Part shown: piece after piece, positions 8,623 to 16,082 of the stretch
Numbering within the stretch: position 1 is the first letter of the stretch
Layout: each line of letters begins with the position of its first letter
Origin: Williamsia limnetica
GTDB taxonomy: Bacteria > Actinomycetota > Actinomycetes > Mycobacteriales > Mycobacteriaceae
DNA: 64,000 bases
Reading direction: 5' to 3'
Assembly (NCBI RefSeq): GCF_003217475.1
Contig: NZ_QJSP01000009.1
Span: forward strand, 124,001 to 188,000
Made by a program: the position numbers and the translations under genes
The notes under the pieces: model-generated
What the model saw: only the letters and a program-made list of their open reading frames with translations
Told to the model about the DNA's origin: nothing
Databases searched by the model: none

Positions 8623-9408
8623 TCACTCGGCAGTGAACATCGGTCGTCCGGCCACGGGGTCAGCGGTGATGCGGGCGCGGACGTCGAAGACCGATCGCAA
8701 CAGATCCGCGGTCACCACCGTGGCGGGTCGTCCGTCGGCGATGATCTCGCCACCACGGAGCGCCACGATGCGGTCGCAGTAGCGCGCGGCCTGATTGAGA
8801 TCGTGCAGAACCACCACGACGGTCTTGCCATGCACGCGGACCAGGTCGACCAGCAATTCCATGAGATCGATCTGGTGACGGATATCGAGGTACGTGGTCG
8901 GTTCGTCGAGCAGAAGGATGTCCGTGTCTTGAGCAAGCACCATTGCTATCCAGGCACGCTGTCGTTCGCCACCCGACAGAGAGTCCAGTCGGCGGTCGGC
9001 CAATGACTCGACACCCGCAAGGGCCATGGCATGGTGCATCGCCTCGTCATCGGTTCGGCTCAACCGCGCAAAGGTACCCAGCCGGGGAAATCGGCCCTGC
9101 TCTACCAGTTCGCGCACCCGCAGACCAGTCGGTGCGATGGCGGTCTGAGGTAGTACGGCCAACGCACGAGCCACAGCGGTCGATCGCTGTGCCGAGATGG
9201 GTGTCCCGTGTAAGCGGACCTCGCCGCGCCGGGGGAGAAGCACTCGTGCCAGGGTCATCAGGAGGGTGGACTTTCCAGACCCGTTGGGGCCGACGAGGGC
9301 AGTCAGTGTGCCCTTGGTGATCTGCACGTTCAGATCGTTGATCACAGACCCGCCGCGGTATCCCACCTGTAGGTCGCAACCCTGCAGTTCAGTGTTGTCG
9401 TCGCACAT
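8623..9408 (-). CDS. ABC transporter ATPase, siderophore/metal-chelate (FecE/FepC) type
   Basis: 261 residues. Walker A is GPNGSGKS (40-47), the signature is LSGGERQR (144-151) and Walker B is ILLLDEP (164-170), followed by the H-loop VVLHDLNQAARYCD. These features are standard for ATPases that energise uptake of ferric siderophores, heme or B12. It overlaps the upstream permease gene by 20 bases, so the two are translationally coupled. In this cluster it probably powers import of the metal complex bound by the lipoprotein at 11436, likely the cluster's own peptide product. Confidence 0.95.
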   Translation of the reverse strand: MCDDNTELQGCDLQVGYRGGSVINDLNVQITKGTLTALVGPNGSGKSTLLMTLARVLLPRRGEVRLHGTPISAQRSTAVARALAVLPQTAIAPTGLRVRELVEQGRFPRLGTFARLSRTDDEAMHHAMALAGVESLADRRLDSLSGGERQRAWIAMVLAQDTDILLLDEPTTYLDIRHQIDLMELLVDLVRVHGKTVVVVLHDLNQAARYCDRIVALRGGEIIADGRPATVVTADLLRSVFDVRARITADPVAGRPMFTAE

Positions 9409-10384
9409 GATGCTCCCTTCGGACCAGCCAGATGAGGTACGGCGCGCCGAGTAACGCCGTGAGCGCGCCGACCGGGAGGCCGCTCACTGCGGGGCCGGCA
9501 CCGGGTAGATCGAGGGTGATACTGAAAGCCACCAGATCGGCGCCCGAGAGACAGATCGCGCCGAACACGACGCTGACCGGGATCAGGTCGCGGTGATCCG
9601 CGCCCACCAGTGCGCGCGCTGCGTGTGGAGCCATCAGCCCGACGAAGGCGACCGCACCAGCTGCTGCAATGGCCGTCGCGGCGGCGATCACGGCAATCGC
9701 CAAGAGTGCGAACCTCGTATGGCTGGGCCGCGCCCCCAGACCTGTGGCCGCGATGTCACCGAGGCTCAGGACATTTGCTGCGGGCGCCAAGAACAACCCT
9801 GCCGCAGTGAGGGCAAGTACCCAAGGCCACAGAGAATCCCAGTCTGCTTGGGTACGGGCGTTCAGGGAACCGATCAGCCAACGCAGCACCACGCCCATCG
9901 GCTTCCCGTCGACAACCAGGAGTAGTGAGGTCACCGCACCGAGTACGGCGCCGATCAGAATCCCGGCGACGGCGAGGGACCGTCGGCCGACCAGGAACAG
10001 CATCGCGCCGCAGGCGACTGCGCCGATCAGGGCAGCAGCGGTTGCGAAATCGTTGCCCGGAAACAGGATGAGCGACACCACCACCCCGAGGGCGGCCCCG
10101 GAACCGACCCCCGCCGTCCCTGGTTCTGCCAGTGGGTTGCGCATCACCGCCTGTAGCAGCGCACCCGACAGTGCCAGGAGTGCCCCCGCCCCGATTCCCA
10201 CCAGCACTCGCGGCAGTCGGTACCTGAACACGATCGTCTCGTGCGAGCGGACTGCGGAGGAACCGGACAGTGCTCGGAGGGTGTCGCCCATGCCGAGTTC
10301 GGAACGGCCCACGAGGAGATGCGCGACGATGAGTCCACACAAAATCGTGGCGCCGCCGATGAGGAGAACCACCGACCGTCTCAC
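9389..10384 (-). CDS. ABC transporter permease, FecCD family (second permease)
   Basis: 331 residues with about nine to ten hydrophobic segments. The family sequence RYRLPRVLVGIGAGALLALSG is at about residues 54-74, LAEPGTAGVGSGAALG follows, and GLMAPHAARALVGADHR is the conserved cytoplasmic loop that contacts the ATPase. FecCD permeases form the channel for siderophore-type substrates. It overlaps the upstream permease by 4 bases and the downstream ATPase by 20, so the three form one operon. Confidence 0.93.
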   Translation of the reverse strand: MRRSVVLLIGGATILCGLIVAHLLVGRSELGMGDTLRALSGSSAVRSHETIVFRYRLPRVLVGIGAGALLALSGALLQAVMRNPLAEPGTAGVGSGAALGVVVSLILFPGNDFATAAALIGAVACGAMLFLVGRRSLAVAGILIGAVLGAVTSLLLVVDGKPMGVVLRWLIGSLNARTQADWDSLWPWVLALTAAGLFLAPAANVLSLGDIAATGLGARPSHTRFALLAIAVIAAATAIAAAGAVAFVGLMAPHAARALVGADHRDLIPVSVVFGAICLSGADLVAFSITLDLPGAGPAVSGLPVGALTALLGAPYLIWLVRREHHVRRQH

Positions 10385-11403
10385 CGGGAAGACTCTTGGC
10401 GGTGCAGGGAATACAACAGCGCCGGTACCCCGATCAAGGTGGTGGTGATGCCGACGGGAATTTCAATGGGGTACAGCACTGTTCGTGAGACGAGGTCGGC
10501 GGCTGCAAGAAGTGTCGCGCCGACGATCGGGGTCAGCCAGAAGACACGGCGAGAGCTCGTGGTCTGTAGCGCCCACCGGCTCAGGTGTGGGGCGAGCAGC
10601 GCCACGTAGGCGACGGGGCCGCAGACCGACGCCACGACAGCCGCCAGCACCGCTGCGCACACCAGAGCCAGGACCCGCGATCGGACGACATTGATCCCCA
10701 GGCCGGCGGCGACGTCGTCGCCGAGGGCCAGCGCCGCCACCCGATGTCTCAGGAGATAGGCCACGGGGATGGCAACCATCAACCAGGGCATCACAACTGA
10801 GAGATGAGGCCATCCACGGTCGCTGAGGCTGCCGAGCAGATACCGGAACAAGAGCGGGATGTTGCCTTCGGTACCGAGGCTGACGAGGGCGATGACGAGG
10901 CCGGACGCCATGGCGCTCGCGGCGGACCCGATCAGCAACACCTGCGTGCTGTCCCGGGTACGCCCGACGGCCGCGATGACCACTGTTCCCGTGGCAAGAG
11001 CGCCGCCGAGCGCCACATATGGTAGTCCCGCGAGGGGCACAGGCAACGCGCACACCGTCACTGCGGTGAGAACCACCGCGGCACCCGACGACACACCCAG
11101 GATCTCCGGACCAGCGATCCGGTTCTGCATTGCGTCCTGCATCAAGATCCCGGCGAGGGCGAGTGCGGCACCTCCGAGCAGCCCCAGAAGTGTTCGTGGG
11201 AGTCGCGCGTCGAAGACGTTCGGGTGTAGTGGCGCTGAGGGGTCCAGCAACGCCGAAAGCGCCTGCGCGGGAGTCAAAGTCGGATCTCCGAGACACAGCG
11301 ACGCCGCGAGCACGGCGCCGGCCGCGAGGAGCCCGGCGACCACGAGCGTCGGTGTGCGCGAACCGTACCGCGTTCGCTCCCGGCTGTTGATAATGGTTAT
11401 CAT
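10381..11403 (-). CDS. ABC transporter permease, FecCD family (first permease)
   Basis: 340 residues. It shows the FecCD pattern: DARLPRTLLGLLGGAALALAGILMQD, then GPEILGVSSGAAVVLT, and ALLAPHLSRWALQTTSSR as the ATPase-contact loop. It is the first gene of the importer operon. The ATG at 11401-11403 lies inside a Fur-family box (11388-11402) and has no clear ribosome site, so a start further downstream is possible. A metal-responsive repressor bound there would block the operon. Substrate class is known of the family; the specific metal complex is inferred. Confidence 0.92.
   Translation of the reverse strand: MITIINSRERTRYGSRTPTLVVAGLLAAGAVLAASLCLGDPTLTPAQALSALLDPSAPLHPNVFDARLPRTLLGLLGGAALALAGILMQDAMQNRIAGPEILGVSSGAAVVLTAVTVCALPVPLAGLPYVALGGALATGTVVIAAVGRTRDSTQVLLIGSAASAMASGLVIALVSLGTEGNIPLLFRYLLGSLSDRGWPHLSVVMPWLMVAIPVAYLLRHRVAALALGDDVAAGLGINVVRSRVLALVCAAVLAAVVASVCGPVAYVALLAPHLSRWALQTTSSRRVFWLTPIVGATLLAAADLVSRTVLYPIEIPVGITTTLIGVPALLYSLHRQESSR
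11388..11402. promoter_or_regulatory. Fur-family (Zur-like) 7-1-7 box at the importer promoter
   Basis: TGATAAT-G-GTTATCA is an inverted repeat with one mismatch. It matches the classic 7-1-7 Fur/Zur pattern and not the actinobacterial DtxR/IdeR iron box. It overlaps the permease start codon and lies 34 bases before the divergent lipoprotein gene, so one repressor could control both directions. Confidence 0.7.
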
Positions 11404-11435
11404 TTCGCATTACATCATTCTGCAAGGGAGATCGA

Positions 11436-12371
11436 ATGCGCAAGTTCACGACTTCATCCAGGTTTCAGCGGACGGCGGTGGCCGTCTCGACGTTGGCGGT
11501 TCTCACGACAACGGCGTGCGCAGGAGGCGACTCCGACTCGGGTACCGGCGCCATCTCGGTGACCGATGCAACGGGCGCGACTGTGTCGTTGGACGGACCT
11601 GTCGATCGGATCGCCTGCCTGACGATGATTTGTGTCGACGCCCTCAAGGAGGTCGGGATAACGCCGGTCGCGTATCGCGAGGATCTGGCGACCGACGACC
11701 GATTCTTCGGACCAGATGCCGGGATGCGGAAGATCACCGGTGGTTTCGGTGAAGAGAACGTCGAAGACATTGCGCTGTCCGAGCCCGATCTCGTGATCGG
11801 CTTGGCGGGCGTTCAGGACGGCCTACGGGTGGCAGTGGAAGAATCTGCGCCGCTCTACCTGGTCGATCCGGCCTCGTGGCAGCAGTCCGTCGACTTCCTG
11901 CGCACGGTCGGTCAGGTCACCGGTAAGGAGTCCGAGGCCACAGCGGCGGCGGACGCGTTCACGGAGAAGGTAGACGCCGCGAAGCAGAGCAGATCTGACC
12001 TCACGACGTTGTCGATGTACGGCGAGCCGGGGAGCCTGGGCGTCGACTCTGTCGGCACGCCGGTGGGGTCACTGCTCGCCGAGGTCAGCAGGTACCCCTG
12101 GGCTTCCGGAACGGACGCTTTTGCAACGGTGTCCGTCGAGCAGATCGCGTCTGTGAATCCCGACGTGATCTTCGCGCAGGCCTTTTCCGCGGGCTCTGAT
12201 TCAGAGCCGCTCTCGGTGCGGCTCGCGGCCAACCCTGTGTGGCCGACCATCTCGGCGGCTGAGAACGATCGGGTGGTCGAGGTGGAGGCGGACGTGTGGG
12301 CCACCGGGCGCGGCACCGTGTCCTTGGGCATCGTGCTCGATGTGGTGATGGCAGAACTCGGACCCGCCTGA
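11436..12371 (+). CDS. Metal-chelate ABC substrate-binding lipoprotein (FecB/BtuF-like)
   Basis: 311 residues, ribosome site AAGGGAGA before the ATG. A signal peptide ends in the lipobox TTAC, so C28 should be lipid-anchored. The mature part follows the type III binding-protein pattern: VDRIACLTMICVDALKEVGITPVAY near the start, DIALSEPDLVIGLAG, and VEQIASVNPDVIFAQAF in the second lobe. Such proteins bind siderophores, heme or cobalamin on the membrane's outer face. It diverges from its permease operon and shares a control region with it. Its 3' end is 6 bases before the next Fur-family box and the precursor gene. Confidence 0.92.
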   Translation: MRKFTTSSRFQRTAVAVSTLAVLTTTACAGGDSDSGTGAISVTDATGATVSLDGPVDRIACLTMICVDALKEVGITPVAYREDLATDDRFFGPDAGMRKITGGFGEENVEDIALSEPDLVIGLAGVQDGLRVAVEESAPLYLVDPASWQQSVDFLRTVGQVTGKESEATAAADAFTEKVDAAKQSRSDLTTLSMYGEPGSLGVDSVGTPVGSLLAEVSRYPWASGTDAFATVSVEQIASVNPDVIFAQAFSAGSDSEPLSVRLAANPVWPTISAAENDRVVEVEADVWATGRGTVSLGIVLDVVMAELGPA

Positions 12372-12377
12372 CACTAT

Positions 12378-12392
12378 TGAAAATGATTGTCA
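12378..12392. promoter_or_regulatory. Fur-family (Zur-like) 7-1-7 box before the precursor gene
   Basis: TGAAAAT-G-ATTGTCA has one mismatch between arms and differs by one base from TGAAAATGATTTTCA, the form I recall for actinobacterial Zur boxes. It is 84 bases upstream of the precursor start. Zinc control is the best guess; another Fur-family metal sensor is possible. Confidence 0.72.
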
Positions 12393-12476
12393 TTTGGTTT
12401 ACCGTGGGAACCGCTTGGTACCAAGAGTCCGATTCGGCTGTCTGCAGCTGAATTCAACTGCAATAAAAGGAGATTC

Positions 12477-12602
12477 ATGATCGACAATGAGTTCTTCCGT
12501 CCCATCCAGGCGCCTGTCACGCTGGCGACCCACTCGGCCGGACACAGCAACGCCCTCGTGGAAAACCCGTTCGACGATGTCCAGGACACCGACGCCGAGT
12601 AG
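12477..12602 (+). CDS. Candidate RiPP precursor peptide (41 aa)
   Basis: A 41-codon frame with an excellent ribosome site (AAAAGGAGA, 5 bases before the ATG). It has its own box-bearing promoter and a hairpin after it, followed by an RRE protein and a YcaO: the classic position of a RiPP precursor. The N-terminus (MIDNEFFRPIQAPV) could be a leader recognised by the RRE protein. The middle, TLATHSAGHSNAL, holds the cyclisable T15, T18, S20 and S24 next to H19 and H23, possible metal ligands. The tail NPFDDVQDTDAE is acidic. There is no Cys, unusual for azole RiPPs. An N-terminal core with a C-terminal follower is the alternative. Confidence 0.75.
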   Translation: MIDNEFFRPIQAPVTLATHSAGHSNALVENPFDDVQDTDAE

Positions 12603-12628
12603 TTCTCGGGTCTTCTGACCCGTCAATG

Positions 12629-12670
12629 CCCGCATGCCACGCAAGCCGCACAGCTTGCGTGGCATGCGGG
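12629..12670. terminator. Strong hairpin between precursor and biosynthesis genes
   Basis: A perfect 18-base stem (arms 12629-12646 and 12653-12670) with a 6-base loop. No T-run follows. Its position, 27 bases after the precursor stop and before the maturation genes, suggests partial termination or an mRNA-stabilising end that raises precursor over enzyme levels. Confidence 0.7.
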
Positions 12671-12691
12671 GCCGCAACGAGAAGCGAGACC

Positions 12692-13387
12692 GTGCACTTA
12701 TCACCGAACACCTCGATCTATCGAGCCCGCAATGGCTATGTACTGCGCACTGCCGACGACCGACATTACGAACTGACCCTGCCCGACCGTGAGGTCGACG
12801 AGCTGCTCGACGTGCTCGGCGGGAATGGGGTACCAGAATCGACTGATGTGTCCGCGGTGGTGGCCGCGTTGGTCGACTCCGGGGACGTCGTGGTGCGCGC
12901 GACTCTGCCGACCGTGGCGGTGCACGGATCTGGTCGCATCGCGGAGAAGGTCGTAAATATGTTGAGTAGCAGCATAATACGCAGTACCGACCAGGCGGAC
13001 GTCGTTTGTCACCTCAGTGACGACGAGGTCGACCCCGAGGCGATCGGGCAGGTGGATCTGGCGTGTTACCGGGATGGGATCAGTCAGGTGATCACGCCGC
13101 GGGCCGTCGCTCCCGGCGACGTCATCGGTCGCCGCCGCGCGTGCAACCTCCACCGCGACCGGATTCCGTCGCAGTATCGTCCCGTCGGCGGCCGACGACT
13201 CGATTCGCCGGAGCACCCGGTGTCCGATCGCGCGGCCGAGCTGATCGCACACCTGATAGTCGACGAGATCGGTCGCCGCGGCGTCGCGGCGGACGAGCGG
13301 TCGCACTACCTGCTGACCGTTGTGGACCTGCGAACGCTGACGTCGGTCCGGCGGCCGGTGTTGCCGATTCCTTCTGCGCCACAGTGA
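12692..13387 (+). CDS. RRE / ocin-ThiF-like leader-binding protein of a TOMM cluster
   Basis: 231 residues from a GTG at 12692; the frame is open further upstream but would run through the hairpin. Residues 5-45 (SIYRARNGYVLRTADDRHYEL, then a helix REVDELLDVLGG) look like the winged-helix RRE that grips RiPP leaders. VAVHGSGRIAEKVVNML (76-91) and VDLACYRDGISQVITPRAVAPGDVIGRRRACNLH resemble the degenerate ThiF/E1 fold of ocin-ThiF cyclodehydratase partners. It likely presents the precursor to YcaO. Assignment is by motif pattern, not search. Its TGA overlaps the next GTG. Confidence 0.7.
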   Translation: MHLSPNTSIYRARNGYVLRTADDRHYELTLPDREVDELLDVLGGNGVPESTDVSAVVAALVDSGDVVVRATLPTVAVHGSGRIAEKVVNMLSSSIIRSTDQADVVCHLSDDEVDPEAIGQVDLACYRDGISQVITPRAVAPGDVIGRRRACNLHRDRIPSQYRPVGGRRLDSPEHPVSDRAAELIAHLIVDEIGRRGVAADERSHYLLTVVDLRTLTSVRRPVLPIPSAPQ

Positions 13388-14724
13388 TATCAGAGCTCGT
13401 TCGGGTCGGCGACACCGCGCTACGAACACTCGTCGCGCTGCCGGCTACCCGCCCGCACGCCGTCCTGGTGCTTCGTACGCCCTACGATGCAGACCAGCAC
13501 GTGGACGAAGCGCGTCAGTGGACGCTGCGAGGTGTGGCGATGGTCGTGCAAGATGTCCGCGGACGATACGGGTCGTCCGGGCGCTTCCGTCCGTATGAGA
13601 ACGAAGGCTCCGACGGGCTGGCGACTGTGGAATGGGTGCGCCGCCAGTGCTGGGGTCGCGCGCCCATCATCCTCTACGGCACATCGTATGCCGCCCACTG
13701 CGCGGTCGAGACCGCCATCGCCGCAGCCAGTTCCGACATGGACGTGGTGGACGGGGTCTCGGTGGCCGTTCCCGCGCTCGGACTCGGCGAGAGCGCACGC
13801 AACGTCGATGGATCCTTCCAGCTCGAATCCCGCGTCGGGTGGTGGCTCGAACACGGCGAGGGACAGCGGTCACCGGGAACAGCGATCCCGGACGGTGCGC
13901 TCTCGACCTTGCCCGTGGTCGACATCGGGGCTCGGGTCAATCCACCGATCGAGGCGTGGCACAGGGTCTTGCGGGCGGCCCGTCGAGACGCCGAACGCGC
14001 CACGAGCACTGCACTACTGCGGTGTCCGCTGCTCGCGATCGGCGGTACCGCCGACTGGTTCGCGCAGGACACCATCGACCTCTGGTCATCGTGGGGTGGG
14101 CCTTCTGCCCTCGTCATCGGCCCCTGGGACCACGGTTTGCGGAACTCGGGCCGCGCTCGACACATGCAGTCGTGGATTGCCGATGTGGTCGCCGGTGAAG
14201 CGCCGAGCGGTGCGCAGGTCCACGGTCTGCCTGCGGGGATTCGACGATATGCGCAGTGGCCGTCGAGCGAGACGCGGATCCACCTGAAGGGCGGTCATTT
14301 CCGTAGCGATCCCTCGACACCCTTTCCCTCTTTGGCATTCGGCGTCGACATCGGGCGTCCGGCCCGCAGGCCCGACTGCCTGCTGGTGGACTTCGAACAC
14401 CGCGCATCGGTCGTAGTCGGGAGCCCGACCGTCCGAATAGTGAGCTCGCACGGCCACCATCAATGGTCGGCAGTGCTCGCGGTCCGCCGCCGCGACGGAC
14501 GGCTCGAACAGCTCGCCCACGGGACATCGCCGCGGCCGGACATTCGTCTGACCCCGGTATCCACCCATCTCGAACCAGGAGAGACCATGGCCGTGATCAT
14601 CTCGGCGCACTCGTTCCCGCGGCATCCGCGCGATCTGCAGGTGGGCGATGACCCTCTCACCGGAACCACCATGCGGACGACCGACCGCGAGGTCCACGGC
14701 GTGTTCGTGGAGCTCCCGGCGTGA
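13384..14724 (+). CDS. CocE/NonD (S15) family serine hydrolase, putative RiPP protease
   Basis: 446 residues from the GTG at 13384, which overlaps the previous TGA. The frame shows VLRTPYDADQHVDEARQW, VVQDVRGRYGSSGRFRPYENEGSDG and YGTSYAA with the nucleophile S101. D224 (GGTADWF) and H250 (GPWDHG) complete the triad. A C-terminal jelly-roll-like region follows, as in cocaine esterase and X-Pro dipeptidyl peptidases. Known members hydrolyse esters or release Xaa-Pro dipeptides. Embedded between the leader-binding protein and YcaO, it may trim the leader or cut the modified peptide. That role is inferred. No signal peptide is seen. Confidence 0.85.
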   Translation: MISELVRVGDTALRTLVALPATRPHAVLVLRTPYDADQHVDEARQWTLRGVAMVVQDVRGRYGSSGRFRPYENEGSDGLATVEWVRRQCWGRAPIILYGTSYAAHCAVETAIAAASSDMDVVDGVSVAVPALGLGESARNVDGSFQLESRVGWWLEHGEGQRSPGTAIPDGALSTLPVVDIGARVNPPIEAWHRVLRAARRDAERATSTALLRCPLLAIGGTADWFAQDTIDLWSSWGGPSALVIGPWDHGLRNSGRARHMQSWIADVVAGEAPSGAQVHGLPAGIRRYAQWPSSETRIHLKGGHFRSDPSTPFPSLAFGVDIGRPARRPDCLLVDFEHRASVVVGSPTVRIVSSHGHHQWSAVLAVRRRDGRLEQLAHGTSPRPDIRLTPVSTHLEPGETMAVIISAHSFPRHPRDLQVGDDPLTGTTMRTTDREVHGVFVELPA

Positions 14725-16082
14725 GCGGCCCGGCGATCCTGACGGCCGAAGACCTCGTCGATCCGTATGCCGGCATCATCCGAGCGCTGCACCCCGTCGA
14801 GCGTCTGGACGGTATGCCCGATCGTTACGTCGGCCTGACCGCCGAGATCGCAGACACCAGGGCACATGGCAATTGGCCCAGTGACCTGGTGTCGCTCGGC
14901 ACCACATTCGCCGACGACGCGGGTGCTCGCATCGCTGCCATCGGAGAGGCCGTGGAGCGCTACTGCGGAAACCATGTGCCTGTGGGCCTTGTGCGCGCCA
15001 GCGCCCGCGAACTGCAGGCTTCCGGGGTCCGCCATCTCGGGCCCGCGCAGCTGAACTTCTTCGCACCCTGGCAGCTACAGACGCCGGGGTTCCCCTTCTC
15101 GCAGTTCACCGACGACACGTCGGTGGTGTGGGCGAAGGGATCCGGTGACGATGGGCTACCGACGCTGGTGCCGGCGTCGTTCGTGTACCTCAACTGGAGG
15201 ACCGGTGGGCGACAACGCGAACCGTGGCTGCACCATCTCAACTATGCGGGGATCGCCACCGGAGCGGGTCTCGAGGACGCGGCGACCCGTGGCCTGCTCG
15301 AACTGGTCGAACGGGATTCCCTGTCGCTGTGGTGGCATCTGAACCTGCCTGCCCGTGGGATCGCCCTCGAGAGTGTTCCGGGCTTGATCGATGACCTCGG
15401 CGACACCCGACTGCGTTGCCACCTACTCGAACTGCCCGCCTTCTTCGGGGTGCCGGTAGTCGCCGCGGTGATCCACGACCCCGAACTGGGAATCGTGGCC
15501 GGCGGCTTCTCCGCGAAACTCGACCCGGCGGCGACAGCCCGAAAGGCGGTCTTGGAGGCACTGCACAGCTGGGTCTTCACCCGGGGGCTGACGGACGCCG
15601 ACGGCTGGGTGTTCGCCTCCATGGAAGCCGGCGTCCTCTCGAGAGGCCTGTATCTCGATCATCGAGCGGATCGGAGCTACCTCACGGGCGCCGGTGCGCG
15701 CAGCGAACACATTCGCGACCTGGGCGCTCAGGCCCAGGTGTGGCTCGACCCGCGAACCCAGCAGGCCCTGCTGTCGCGTTTCACCGAGCCGGCCTCCACC
15801 ATCGGCGTCGGGGAGATGCCGACCGGGGACATCGGGACCTTGCATGCCCGATTGCGCGAGGCCGGGCATCACGTCGTCGTTTGCGACATCACCACGCCGG
15901 ACGTCGCATTGACCCCGTTGCGGGTCGCCCGCGTGTGCGCCGGTGGACTCATCCCGAATGCGCCTGCCGCATTTCCGTATTTCGGACTCGCGCGGTGGCG
16001 AGAGGTCGCACAGGCGGCGGCGGTGGCCGGTGATCCCGACGATCCCGAGTCTCTACTCCTGATACCCCCACCGAGCCTGTGA
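14721..16082 (+). CDS. YcaO cyclodehydratase
   Basis: 453 residues, GTG start overlapping the previous TGA. The three ATP/Mg-binding stretches of YcaO are present: ARIAAIGEAVERY (69-81), ATRGLLELVERDSL (188-201) and ARKAVLEALHS (273-283). The C-terminus ends IPPPSL, a proline-rich end as in azoline-forming YcaOs. The enzyme uses ATP to activate peptide amides and make azoline rings from Ser, Thr or Cys; thioamide or amidine chemistry is an alternative. With an ocin-ThiF-like partner and a SagB-type oxidase nearby, oxazoline/oxazole formation is the likeliest reaction. Confidence 0.93.
   Translation: MSGPAILTAEDLVDPYAGIIRALHPVERLDGMPDRYVGLTAEIADTRAHGNWPSDLVSLGTTFADDAGARIAAIGEAVERYCGNHVPVGLVRASARELQASGVRHLGPAQLNFFAPWQLQTPGFPFSQFTDDTSVVWAKGSGDDGLPTLVPASFVYLNWRTGGRQREPWLHHLNYAGIATGAGLEDAATRGLLELVERDSLSLWWHLNLPARGIALESVPGLIDDLGDTRLRCHLLELPAFFGVPVVAAVIHDPELGIVAGGFSAKLDPAATARKAVLEALHSWVFTRGLTDADGWVFASMEAGVLSRGLYLDHRADRSYLTGAGARSEHIRDLGAQAQVWLDPRTQQALLSRFTEPASTIGVGEMPTGDIGTLHARLREAGHHVVVCDITTPDVALTPLRVARVCAGGLIPNAPAAFPYFGLARWREVAQAAAVAGDPDDPESLLLIPPPSL

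Noticed and set aside
12626-12691. Upstream ATG for the RRE/ocin-ThiF-like gene
   Set aside because: This extension is encoded by the hairpin itself and has no ribosome site; the GTG at 12692 is preferred.
13063-13383. N-terminal extension of the CocE-type hydrolase
   Set aside because: It would overlap the ocin-ThiF-like gene in another frame and is not hydrolase-like; the GTG at 13384 overlapping the previous stop is the better start.
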